From Rutpela maculata (lineage: Eukaryota > Arthropoda > Insecta > Coleoptera > Cerambycidae), in assembly GCA_936432065.2 (NCBI GenBank), contig OW386293.2:99159795-99223794 (forward strand): DNA of 64,000 nt. Reading direction: 5' to 3'. The notes beneath the pieces are model-generated. The model was not told where the DNA came from, did not search any database, and was given only the letters and a program-made list of their open reading frames with translations. The position numbers were made by a program, and so were the translations under genes. Numbering within the stretch: the first letter of the stretch is position 1; each line of letters begins with the position of its first letter. Below, piece by piece: positions 20,576 through 33,700 of this stretch.

Positions 20576-20812
20576 TAAAAATTAATTTGGAGTTTTTTTT
20601 TTGTCCGTCAGGCCAAGACCCTTTCAAACTGCAAGTTATCAAAATTTCAAACTGTAGAGATCATTTGACGGAACCTGTATGGCGTGATGTTGTCAGATGT
20701 GTCAGATAGTAAAGAGGCCAACTTTGATAACAGCCAAACCACAAAAGATCAGCCAAGACGTTGTGAATAAGAAGGATAGAACTTCAGGAAAAACAAATAA
20801 ATTTTGACTCAC
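20576..20812. other. Gap between the LINE and the last visible Upf1 exon
   Basis: It must hold, or be followed further left by, the short last coding exon of Upf1. I cannot place that exon with confidence. One acceptor-like CAG lies near 20674 on the minus strand in a usable phase, but its short translation has no family support. Confidence 0.4.
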
Positions 20813-21790
20813 CTATCTCCCTGGTAAGTGGAATCCTGAGACAGTAACCCATCCATCTGAGACTGGTACTCGGCCATATACGGGTCTTGGCTCAGCTCGG
20901 CTTGAGACAAACCTGGCTGGCTCAGGCTGAAGCCAGGCTGGGATAAGCCCGGCTGCGACATCCCCTGCGTTAATTGCAAGCTCTGACTGAAGGGCTGCGT
21001 CTGTTCCTGGCTTAAACCCTTGACCTTCTGGCGCACAGACGGCTTGCGGTTCCTCGGGTTCTGTTGCTGACGCGCCTGCAATGCCTGTTGGTGTTGGTTG
21101 TAGAATCTTGGGGGTATGTGGGCCATGTTCATGAACATTCCGACTGGTACCGGCAGGTTCATCCCGGCCTGGGCACGTTCGGGGGAAATGTAGCTGATTG
21201 GGTCGTGGGTTCGGCTAAACATGTCTAGGGGCATGCCACGGTTGGGATAGTTGAATTGGCCATTGATGGCGGTGTTGGTCCTGTCGTACACCGAACCCGG
21301 AACCATTGCTTCTCGCGCATCAAACATGGATGTCGTCATGAAGTGGGAACCGGGGTTTTCAGCATTGATCAACTTCTTGGGCTTGGCAAATTGAATGAGT
21401 GATTCTTTGAGGTTAGTCAAGGGTCCTTCGCATAAAACTTTCTGTTCCTTATAAAAGGATAGCAGGTGGTTCCAGAGAGGTTGTTTCGAAAGCACTTTGG
21501 GATTACCTACGATTATGATGCCGTACTTGGCTCTAGTCAGGGCTACGTTCAACCGCCGGGGGTCATTTAAAAAGCCTATACCTTGGTGCTCGTTGGAACG
21601 CACACAAGACATAATAATGATGTCTTTCTCGCGGCCTTGGAAAGCATCAACACTAGCTATTTCTATTTCTTGGTAGAGCTTACTATGCAGAGAGCCTTGG
21701 TACTGCATATATTGCACCAAATAAGCCCTTTGACCCTCATAAGGAGTGATCACGCCAATTTGTTCAGGCTTTACACCAGATCGAAGAAAC
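20813..21790 (-). CDS. Upf1: Upf1 exon 8
   Basis: 978 nt. Motif V (SVDAFQGREKD), motif VI (NVALTRAKYG), then the low-complexity tail with repeated SQ-P and SQ-D pairs, SMG1 targets by family knowledge. The strong donor GTGAGT at its end (plus 20807-20812) suggests a further coding exon; reading through would stop at once (TGA, 20809-20811). Confidence 0.94.
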
Positions 21791-24700
21791 CTACGGGAAA
21801 AAAAAATTTAACATGGAAGAATACAACATATTATGCAAAAATATTATTTTACCTTGTGGCTATTTTTTCCACGTTAGATGCCTCCGTCCTGTTCAAATAA
21901 CTTGTACCAGATCCAGCAATTTCCTCTTGGCCTTGGGTCACCAAAAAGAACATTGGCCGGTCAGCAATGGGCCAAGGGAAATCGATTTTAGCCAGTTTTC
22001 TCTCCTCGGCACTCACACCGTTTTGCAGACTACCTTCGTAAAAAAAGTTGGACGGAAACCGGGACAATTCAGGGTGCATCCTGTACTGGACCTCTAGTCG
22101 GAAAGGCCTTATTCCGAGGACTACAAGACGTTCAAACAAACTCTGGGACAGGCCCGCACGAGCGGCTTTCTTGCACATCACTACAGGCCCTAACTGGCAG
22201 TGGTCGCCTACTAGGATGAGTTGTTTCACTCCTAGAACCACTGGCACCATGCATTCGGGTTCTGTTGCCTGGAGTGTTGAAGAAAATAAAAATAAACATG
22301 TTTTATGTGATATCGTCAAGTATTTTTACACTATAGTCAATTTATGCCAATGACTTTTGTGACATTAAAATAGTTTTCGCAAGTATCAAAACAGTGGTTA
22401 TCTTAAAACTAAAGTTTTAACAACCTGGTTGGCTAAATGCACTTTGAATGTAGTATTCAGTTGTTAATGTTTGAAAAAACTATTAGAATAATTAACAATA
22501 CTGCTAAGCAAGATACATGGAAAATCAAATTATTACATTACTTTAAAATATGTCAAGTTATTTGGTTGTGAAAAACTCCGAAAATAACGTAAAATACATG
22601 AAATCATTATTAAAAAGTGGACAGCACTGACCGATTACTTTTTGTTTTGCCTTCTATACCTTGTAACATTTTTATGAAAAACGATAATAATTTATGCATC
22701 ATTAAAAGATAATAAATTATGTGTCAATGCAGGCTTGATGGCAGAAGTTTTACAGTACCCACATTTTTTACTACTTTATTTAAAAAGGATTTTCTCCAAT
22801 TCCAATTGATTTTTCAATGCATATGATAGTCAGTCATTCGAGTCACATTTAGAGTCCTTCAAAGAGTTTAACTAACCGCTTCACAAATTCATATACTTTA
22901 TGGCGGGCAATAGATTCAGCATGTTTACATGCAGCACAGTCACAATATGTACGTTTGATGGCCAGTTTCCAAAACAAAGATTAACCACCAACATAGGAAT
23001 AAGTTCGTTAACACTGTCAAGGGTTTACAAAATTAGTGTGGAAATACTGTAATGTAATCTTTCATGTGGTTTTTGTTCAGTAGTCTATCAAAGTGTGTTG
23101 AATGATTTTCATAGTAAAAACACCAATGGTGCATCTTTCTTGTTGTTTCAGTACGGCGATCAGTATCTAAGAATTCCAAAGAACTATCTAATGTATGCAC
23201 AAAACTATATCAAAATTAGTGCATTCGTTTTAAAGATGAGAGAATATACAAATGGGCAGACAGTCAAACAATATCACACATACATCTGTCTCATTCCATC
23301 AGAAGAAATTTTTTTAAATATCAAGCATCATGCTGTCAGTAAATATTAGGTAAAGATAGACTCCAACTGAGATTAAAATTGACTTGGATGATACTTCAGA
23401 GATGTTTAAAAAGTGGGCAGCTACAAACATGGCAGAGTCAGAATGGAACACAACTCACATGGTATGAATATCAAAAGCAAGTAATGAAAACATCTGAAAA
23501 ATCCAGGATATGGTGTTTGAAAATGGATGCGCTTTAGATGAACAGTACTAAGCTAGCCACTTTGCAACAATTATACATAACAATTTATAAGGACAGATAT
23601 GCCCAAGAAAAAGATGTATTGTTATAGAAATGAACAAAATCTAATTTAATAAAATTTTTCAAGTCTTGTTAATCTCAAAGAACTATTTTTGTCCTTCGGG
23701 GTAAATCAAATCTATTCAATGAAAATTTTTCAAAGGGTAATAAAATCTGACAATTGAATTATGTCTGGGTTGTTTTAATCATTGTAAAAGTGGTTTTCAT
23801 CTGGCAACAAAAGTTTTGGGGAAAGGCGCCGAATTACAGGAAGCTTTTTTTTATCGCTAAAATTTCGCCATTTTTTTCCATAATTAATCGGTAATTAAAT
23901 GAAATTGAACTCAAATACTTAACCCATTAATGGCCAAAGGTGTGTAAACGCAACTTTTCAACCAAATTTTTTTTTCAAGGTTGAGACTAATATTTTAAAC
24001 TTCTAAGTTTTACAGAATGTATATATCAACAGTTCAGAGAGTGTACGAATATTTTTATTTTATTAAAAATATCTTTCTTTTATCTTTTAAAACTTTTTTG
24101 AATATGCCAAAATTTTACCGGTTATGTACATCACCATTAAATATTTTTTTTGCGTTAGCAATTATCAAATAACACCAATTCTTTTATACTATACATAAAA
24201 TACAGGTGAACGTAATAAAAGCATGTTAATAAAATACATACATTGTGATATTTTTGTATTCACTCATATTTTAAAAATGACGTCCATATTGCCATTTATA
24301 TATAATGAATGCGTATACCTTTGACCAATAACAGTTAACATTTTTATGTACTTTATTTCTCCCAGGCTTGTTTTGGGGGCTGATCTTCGTTTATCAAAAA
24401 ATTTCTTGGATTAAAAAATTTTCTTTCGGATTTCTCCCCTCCCCCTGCACATCAATTTTAAAAAAATTTCTCTTCACGGCCCTGCCACTATTTATTTTTT
24501 GTCTCAAATTATTTTGTTGAATAATATTGCCTTCACCTCACGCAACATCAATATGTGAGGCGGAAAGCAAAAAGGGACCTCTTGTCGGCAATTTCCGATT
24601 TTTAGTTATTGATATTAAATGAATTAAGCTCTAATTCTGAACGATTTGGTGCAAAAATCATGTCTCTATGATTTTTTTTGTTTAAGTTACTAGTGCGTTT

Positions 24701-27700
24701 ATGAAGAGGGACCTCTTGTCGGTCCCATGTTATTTCTCCATAAGCGACAGGAGGTACCTTTTCCAGGGCTGAACAATACTGAACATTGACTGCTTTATCG
24801 ATTATTTTAAGTGTTTCATTCAATTATATCGGTTTTGTAATCGATTACAACTTGTAAAGGACAAAATCCGAAAATCGATCATATTGACCCAAACCACTAA
24901 TTTCAACTGTACTGAAAAATTAACATCGCCGACAAGAGGTCCCTTTTTGCTTTCCGCCTCACATATAATAAAATCTACTTTGATATGGCTAGATTACCCA
25001 ATCGATATCGATATCATAGAAACTGTAATTTCGTTATTAACATTTTCATCTTCAGGTGACTTTCTACCAATTTTTTTTTTCAATTCCGGAAATCGATATA
25101 GAATCCTCCCGATAATGGAAACGTTAAGAACGACGTAACCACACTTCATCTTATTCTCGGCTTTAACTTTGTTACAATGAACATTTCCCTTTCACATATT
25201 TATTTATTTATTTATATATATAATCACTTGGGCTGTACAATACAGATGTGAACGTCAATAAGATAAAAAAAAAAAACATAATTTAGTTTACAAGGTGAGA
25301 CAATAAGTAGTAAATATAAAACACAATAAACAAAAAAATATGACAAATACAGATTAAAATTCTTTGTATGAATATTGTGACGTGTTTCCACCCTTAGGAA
25401 ACTACCCCTTGCAAATTCCGTGGGTTCCAAAAATTATAACAAGAGATGTCCACTAACACACTTTATTAAATATTTACTGGATACTTCACAATACTATTAT
25501 TAATTTAAATACACTTTACTGACTAAAATCACAATGTTTATTACTTTGTTTATCTTTGAACTCTTAACCTCACTTTCTATACTTTCTGAACTACTCGCCG
25601 AGAATGCGATCGGTCTTTTATACCTAAAAATGACAGATCTCGATTGTTCTGTGATGACGCCACCATTCTCTCGATAATTCCAGATGTCACTTTGGAATCT
25701 TCTGGTAGGTTCTTTTTCGAGTAGGTGCAAATACACTACATTCATTCTGACATTCGATCTGTTGAAGTCTGCCCACTTTTTAGTAACCAACATAACCTTA
25801 AATTTTTAAGGGGTTGCAACATATTACACTGCCCCCTCCTTAAGCCTGAACGTCCCGGTCAGGCAATTCAGCCTCTTTCACATACTTCGCCAGTCTATCC
25901 AAGTGTACGATCTTCATCTTGGACTTTTTGTTTCGTTGAATACGATAGACGACATCATTAATTCGGGTAATAACAGTATAAGGTCCTTCCCAAGGAGGTT
26001 GAAGTTTCGGTGACTTCCCTTTCTTCCGCTCTGGGTTGTACAGCCAAACCAGATCTCCTGCCTTGAACCCTTCTGAACTACCCTTACGGTCGTATCGAGC
26101 CTTCATTCGGTCACTGGCTATGGTGATTTGGTCTCTAACCAGCTCATGAACATTTCTTAGCCGTTCACTCATTTCATCCACATAGCTGTTCACAGGAAGC
26201 TGTTCTCCGCCTGGTGTTCCGAAAATCAAATCACACGGCAGTCTGATCTCATGTCCAAATACTACACGGGCTGGTGTTTGTTTCGTAGACTCGTGGATAG
26301 CAGCTCTGTATGCCATGAGGAAGAACGGTATGTGGAGATCCCAATCGCGTTGATTCTTATGAACCACTTTAGAGAGATGTTCTTTCATGGTCTTGTTATG
26401 TCGTTCCACCATTCCATCTGATTGCGGGTGAAGGGCTGTGGTCCGTGTTTTGTGTATCCCCAATAACTTGCAGATTTGCTGAAACACCCCTACACTCAAA
26501 GTTCCTCCCTTGATCTGAGTGCAGCTCCAGGGGTACACCAAACCGACATATCAAATTATCTACCAAGACTTTGGCTACAGTGACTGCTTCTTGGTTTGGA
26601 ATTGCATAGGCCTCTGGCCACTTACTAAAATAGTCCATGGCAACCAGTATGTACTTGTTCCCATCCTTGGTTACTGGGAATGGGCCGGCTATATCGATCG
26701 CGATCCTCTCGAAAGGAGCTCCGACGTTATACTGCTTCATTGCACCCCTACTTCTAGTCTGTGGTCCCTTACTGGCTGCACAAATTTTGCAATTGCGACA
26801 CCAAGCTTCCACATCTTGACGACTATTTACCCAATAAAATCGTTCTCGTACTTTATTCAGGGTCTTATTAACGCCGAAGTGCCCACCGGATGCTCCATTA
26901 TGCACTTCCTGAAGTACTTTCGGTACTCGACACCTGGGAATCACTAGACGCATAACAACTTCCCTGCCATCCGGGCTTTCCCAAGCTCTCTTTAGCAGCC
27001 CGTTCATGACTTTAAGTGAATCCCATTGGGCCCACAAAGCCTTCAATCCAACTGCCTTATCCGAAACATCCTTCCACGCTGGTCGAATTCCTTTCTCCTT
27101 TGCTCTCAATATAGCCCCAATTTCTGTGTCATTCAGTTGTTCTTGTCTCAGGGCTTCGGTTGTCCAATCGTCCGGAACCTCTATTTTAATAGTGTTGACG
27201 GCCACCGTACCCTGCAATTTCTCAACGTGGCGGCAGTGCTTGCAATCTTCCTTGCATGGTCTTCTAGATAAGCGTCTGCGTTCTTATGAGATCTTCCAGG
27301 TCGATGTTCTATTTTGAAATCATACTGTTGCAACCGTTCTATCCAACGAGCCAGTTGACCTTCAGGGGTTTTCAACTGCAACAGCCATTTTAATGCAGCA
27401 TGGTCGGTCCGAATCTTGAAATGTCTTCCATAAAGATATTTATGAAAATGGTCCACTGATTTTACGATGGCCAGTAACTCTTTCCGGGTTACACAATAAT
27501 TTCTTTCTGGTTTGGACAGCACCTTGCTGAAGTACTCGATCACTCTTTCCTGCCCATTCTGGATTTGAGACAGCACAGATCCGACCGAAGAATTGCTGGC
27601 ATCAGTGTCTAAAATAAAAAGTCCTTCCCATTGTGGGTACGCTAGCACAGGACCAGTGCATAGAGCTGCCTTCAATTTTCTCCATGCCGTTTCACATTCC

Positions 27701-30700
27701 GGTGTCCATTGGTACTGCACTTTCTCTTCTGTCAGCCGGTGTAATGGTTTCGCAATTTCTGCAAACCCTTCCACAAAGCGCCTGTAATAAGTGCAGAGGC
27801 CAAGGAAGCTCCGTACTTCATGAACGTTAGATGGTCTTGGCCAATCTCGTACAGCAGAAATTTTGTCGGGGTCTGTTTGTATTCCATCCGAAGACACCAC
27901 GTGACCAAGAAATTTGACTTCTTTCTGGAATAGCAGGCACTTCTTCGGGTTCAACTTCAGATGGGCATTCCTGACTCGCCCAAATACTTCTTGAAGATTT
28001 TTCAAATGTTCTGTAAAGTCCTGTCCCATAACAAGCACGTCGTCAAGGTAAACCAGGCACGTCCTCCAGGTTAGCCCTCGCAGCACGAACTCCATCAGTC
28101 TTTCAAAGGTAGCTGGCGCATTGCAAAGTCCAAAAGGCATCACGGTAAATTGATAAAGACCACTGCCTGCTGAAAACGCTGTCTTTTCTTTATCATCAGG
28201 ATGAAGCCCCACTTGCCAGTATCCACTCCTAAGGTCTAACGTAGAAAACCATCGTGAGCCTGCCAACGTGCTTAACGTGTCGTCAATTCGTGGTAATGGG
28301 TAACTGTCTTTCTTCGTGACATCGTTTAATTTTCGATAATCGACACAAAATCTTAATGTTCCATCCTTCTTGGCAACCAAAACTACTGGCGATGACCAGG
28401 GACTCGTCGACTCCTCAATGACTCCATCTTGTAGCATCTTGTCTATCATTGCCGAGGCATCTTCTTGTTTTGCTAATGGCAGCCTCCTAGGTGGTTGTCG
28501 AATAGCGGGTGAGTTGCCAGTATTTATCCGATGCTGGACTATGTCTGTTTTTGTAAGGGCCTCTGTATTCTTGGCAAATACTGAACTTTCCTTTTCTAGG
28601 AACTTGATTGCCTCCCTTCGTTCATCCTCAGATAAATGCTCCAACTGGGTACTCAGCAAGGTCAAAACTTCCTGGTCTATTTTTGTAGACGAACTCCCCT
28701 CTGTTTGTTCCTCGCACCTCGCTACCCATGTGACCGGTTCATAGGAGCCAATCGGTTTGCCTTCCTTAATTGTCACCGAGTGGGAATTTAAATTAACAAC
28801 TCTAATTGGGATTTTGTCTTTTTCAGTGTCTCTATCACTTCTCAGTTCAAAGGATTTAATTATCACACTAATGTCCTAATAAAATGTTCTACAATGTCTC
28901 CAAAATGCACTCAAACACTATTTTCCTGTTCGAAAATAACAACACAAATGTCCAGTAAATTAGTCCTGTGTTAGCACTAACTCCCGAGAATACTTCTCGA
29001 ACACTCCAACACAACTACAGAGCTCCTCTTGTCATAAAATTCCGCTTTCTGACACCAATTTGTGACGTGTTTCCACCCTTAGGAAACTACCCCTTGCAAA
29101 TTCCGTGGGTTCCAAAAATTATAACAAGAGATGTCCACTAACACACTTTATTAAATATTTACTGGATACTTCACAATACTATTATTAATTTAAATACACT
29201 TTACTGACTAAAATCACAATGTTTATTACTTTGTTTATCTTTGAACTCTTAACCTCACTTTCTATACTTTCTGAACTTTCTGAACTACTCGCCGAGAATG
29301 CGATCGGTCTTTTATACCTAAAAATGACAGATCTCGATTGTTCTGTGATGACGCCACCATTCTCTCGATAATTCCAGATGTCACTTTGGAATCTTCTGGT
29401 AGGTTCTTTTTCGAGTAGGTGCAAATACACTACATTCATTCTGACATTCGATCTGTTGAAGTCTGCCTACTTTTTAGTAACCAACATAACCTTAAATTTT
29501 TAAGGGGTTGCAACATATTACAATATAAACATTTCTCAAGTAAAAATTGCTTGAGACTAGATTTGTATTTATTAAAATTGTTGACATCTTTAATCTCACT
29601 AGGTAATTTGAAAAACTAATACCAGAGTAATAAGGTGATTTTTCAAAATGACATTATGAAAGAGGAAGAGCTAACAGGTCGTCATGACGAATATTATAAT
29701 TACGGTAGCTAGCACTAGTTTTAAATTGGTTAATGTTACTTTTAATGTACTTCTGCAAAAAAAAAAGATATATGGATGGTACCGTTAATATTCTGTGATT
29801 TTTAAAAGAGTTTTTACACGATGTGGTGAAATCAAAATTAAAAATTAATCTAATTACGCGCTTTTGGCAGACAAAAACTCGCTGCAAATTATTCGCACGT
29901 CCCCACATTATAATATTGTAGGATATATGGCAATAAGCCATTGAATAGTACAGTTGCAATAAAGCCTCAGTATCTAGAGAGTTCTTGAGCTTGCGTATGC
30001 AGTAATACGCTTTGTTAAGTTTTTTACATACTTCTTCGATTTGGATATCCCAGCTTAGTTCTGTGTCTATTGAAATACCTAAAAATCTTGTATTCGAGGT
30101 AAATGGCAGGGTCATGTTGTTAAAATTTAATTGAGTGTTGAACAGTAGATTTTCTTTGTGAGAAATACATGCACACAGTTTTCTCAAGGTTTAATATGAG
30201 ATTATTTCTGCAGCAATAGTCACCAAATTCTGTCATAACAGCCACAGCATTATCAAGGAGCTCCACAAGGCTCGGTGCAGATATGCTAAAGGAGTTATCA
30301 TCGGCAAACATGGTGATGTTACCTTTTGATATGAATGATGGTAAGTCGTTTACAAAAATCAAAGGGCCCAGCACCAAGCCCTGTGGCACTCCAACACTAA
30401 CGTCATGTTCATTTGAAATTGTTTGGTTGATTTTTACCTGAAGAGATCTGTCCGTTAAATATGACATGATCCACTGTAGAAAAACTCCTCGAATGCCTAC
30501 CTTAAATAATTTTTCTTTAAGAAAAGTCAGATTGAAGTAGTCAAACGCTCGTAATAGGTCAAAGAACAATCCCATGACGAGGTTACCTTTGTCCATTTCG
30601 TTATAAACAAATTGCAAAAGCTGAATTGTAGCAGTGTCAGTAGAATGATTTTTGCGAAAACCATGTTGGCGATTTGTCAGTATTTTAAAAGAATTAAAAA

Positions 30701-33700
30701 ATGCCATTATTCAATTAAACACAATTCATTCCATTATTTTAGAAATAACACGTAAGATGGATATTGGTCTGTAATTTTCAGGTTCCATATGCATCACACA
30801 CATAGCGTCTACTTTATTACAACGTGAACTGCAAGTAGATATCAACGTTCCTTTTAGGGAAAATTGAAAAAAAAAAAAAACCACCCGATGATGGAAACAA
30901 TAAGAACGAAACGGCCATTTTCAACTTATTTTGTCTCTAGCAGAAAATAGTACGACTGTATCGCTTTCATAGTCACACGTCGATATCTCCTTCCGTTTTC
31001 GAAAAATCGACGAAAACCGTCGCGACGATAGAAACTTGAACAGCAGACCAGAATAGCATACCCTAAGATTGGCCAGCAAAAAGTCCACCTGAAGATAGAA
31101 TCATTAAGGACGAAATAGAAGAACCACGACAAAAAAGAAAAAACGAGCGGCATAGGAGGAAATGTGTGACAATGAAAAAATGAAATGAGGAAATGACGAA
31201 TTATTGAGCAACGGCTAAACACGAAACTTCAAGTAATATTATTTATCTATGTAAGAAGTGCAAAATGCATCTGCACCCAGATTGCTTCAAGATTTTTCAG
31301 AAAATTATTCTGGTTCATTTCATTTTTCTTTGTTTAATAATTTAAATATCTGTTTACGCACCTACGTGTTTTTTTTCAAATGTTTATATATATTTTTTTT
31401 AATGCTAAATTAGTCTTAATTTATGTATTTTTAATGTACTTTATATCATGTATTACCTAGATGCTCCATTAATCGCGGCCCTTTGAAACAAACGTTTCTG
31501 GAAAAGAACATACATTTTCTAGGAAAACGTGAAATTCCTTCCATTTTTTCGAATATCTCGTAAATTATCAGTTTTCTCGAAAAATTTTTAAAGAGAATTG
31601 ATGGAGCTTTCCGACACATTTATTTTTTCTCTAGCATAAAAAACAACAAAGTTATGACCGAAAATATGCGTGCCTCGCAAGAGGGACAAAATCCGAAGGA
31701 ATCTGAAAAATAGACCAACGTCCACATGACGCCACAAAAACAAAAAATTCTTACTACGGACAAACAGAATGAAATATCGGTTCATATTTGGCACGTAGGT
31801 GGAACTATTGAGGAGGGACGGATTCCGAATGAATGGAAAATAGACCTCTGTCCTGATGACGACACAAAAACGAAAAATTCTCACAACAGACTCTCACAAC
31901 GGGTAGAGATATTAAAAAAACAATTGTACAAAGCGGGTCACAAAATAGTATATTATATTACTAGGAGTAGAACGCACTCTTTTTTTGTGTTGAGCCCAGG
32001 ATTTGCGGCTGAGGCGAAGCCGAAGCCGCAAACTGGGCGAAACACAAAAAAAGGCGTTCTACTCCGTGTAATATATACTATTTTTTCTTCAAGCGTATTA
32101 AAATGCAAAAATTCATTTATTTTCATAAATGTACAAATATTCAAACTACAGTCTTACATGTTGACACAATATGACAAGTGGCTAATGGATAGCGCGCCAC
32201 CGGTGGCTTTCGGTATTAACATTATGTTACTAGTAAAACAATACCCACTACGGCGGCGCTTTCGGAACTAACATTATGTTACTAGTAAAACAATGTCCAC
32301 TACGGTGGCGTTCGGTACTAACATTTTGTTACTAGTAAAACAATGTCCTACTTCTACTTCTGTTTTTGGTGACATAATTTAAACATTTTAATACGCTTGA
32401 AGAAAAACATTTTTTTTTTCAAAAATTTTCGGAAAAATCAAATTTTCAAAGGAAACGCAAGGCCCCAAGTGAGTGCAATTGACATCGTCTGCATTTAACA
32501 CGTAAATTTTTACTACAGTTATCATCTATATAACTAACCTGCATGCTTTCATCGATGAGTATCGAGTGAAACTTAAGCCTCACCAATCGGGGGTCTCCCG
32601 CACCTACGCAAGTACAGCAAATAACATCCGCAGCCTCCAACAGCTCCTTCTCAGCTAACTTCTTCAGCATCCTATACCTCTTCTCATCCACGGAGCTCAA
32701 CTCGCCAGTCTCATCTTTGAGCTGTTGCAATTTCTGCAATTCGGTGTTCCCTTCCATTTTCCTTATTTGGTTATGCAAAGCCAGAAAGCTGACGGGCGAA
32801 TCGATGGCCTCTCGTGACTTGGCACACAGCCTTACCACTTTCAAGTTCGTTTTATGAATCTTCTCCGTTAGTTGATCGACGGCCGTGTTGCTTGGAGCAC
32901 ACACCAAAACGGGGCCGCCATTCTGTTTGACCAGCTGATACACAATGGTGGCTGAGGTTACCGTTTTTCCAGTACCGGGTGGTCCTTGGATTAAAGAGAG
33001 AGGTCTTTGCAAAGCGTGTTTCACAGCGTACACTTGGGATCGATTGAGATCCGGTAAATTGGGAGCAGAAAAGTGCTTGGGAAGGTGGCAGCGGAAGAGC
33101 ACTTCTTCCACTTCATGCCCTAAGAGACGGTGGTAGATGTAAGCAGATACTGATGTGTCGTCGACGGCGAATTTACGCAAAGCTAGTTGCATCCTATTGG
33201 AAAAAATTCATTACGTGAATAAAAAAAATATGTTAAATGTACAATATTAGAAAAACATTATTACAGACATTAAGGAAATGGAAACCTTAGAGAAATTAAG
33301 AATTTTTATACAGTATGCCGTACTTGCACAATCCTTCCTCTCTATCTCAATTACTTACGACATTTAAATTTAATGTGATTATTTTGACTTCAGAAGTCAC
33401 TGAAGCCAAAACTCGCCAGTTCCTCGTAAAGATTCAAATAATTTGAATTTCAATTACATAGGTTTACAAAAAAAAAAAAAGTTGTCTGGATCTGGGGTCA
33501 GACCATACGTTTTTTATGTATTTTTCGACGCTGCATTCGAATCTACTTTTAGTTTTACTCTATCACGTCAGGATTTTGAGATATCCTAACCTAAAAGTGC
33601 AAAAACACGGTTTTTTGACATATTTGAAATTATGTAGCTTTGCGAATTTTTTTTCTCTCGAAAAACCATGTATGAGATCTTAAAGTAACAAATCTTCCTC

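Larger units (their letters stand above)
25376..29522 (-). mobile_element. Ty3/gypsy copy B, internally deleted
   Basis: The same family as 193-6577 but on the minus strand, so parallel to Upf1 transcription. LTRs are 25376-25828 (453 bp) and 29061-29522 (462 bp); the shorter lacks one CTTTCTGAA-type duplication. The target duplication is again ATAT (25372-25375, 29523-29526). An internal deletion joins the leader directly to mid-pol, removing gag, the protease and the start of reverse transcriptase. The rest of pol remains in three frames. Confidence 0.95.

Noticed and set aside
20640..20690. Last coding exon of Upf1
   Set aside because: An acceptor-like CAG in phase exists, but the short translation shows no conserved tail, so I did not annotate it.
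23095..23349. 84-codon frame in Upf1 intron 6
   Set aside because: No family motif, promoter or splice support.
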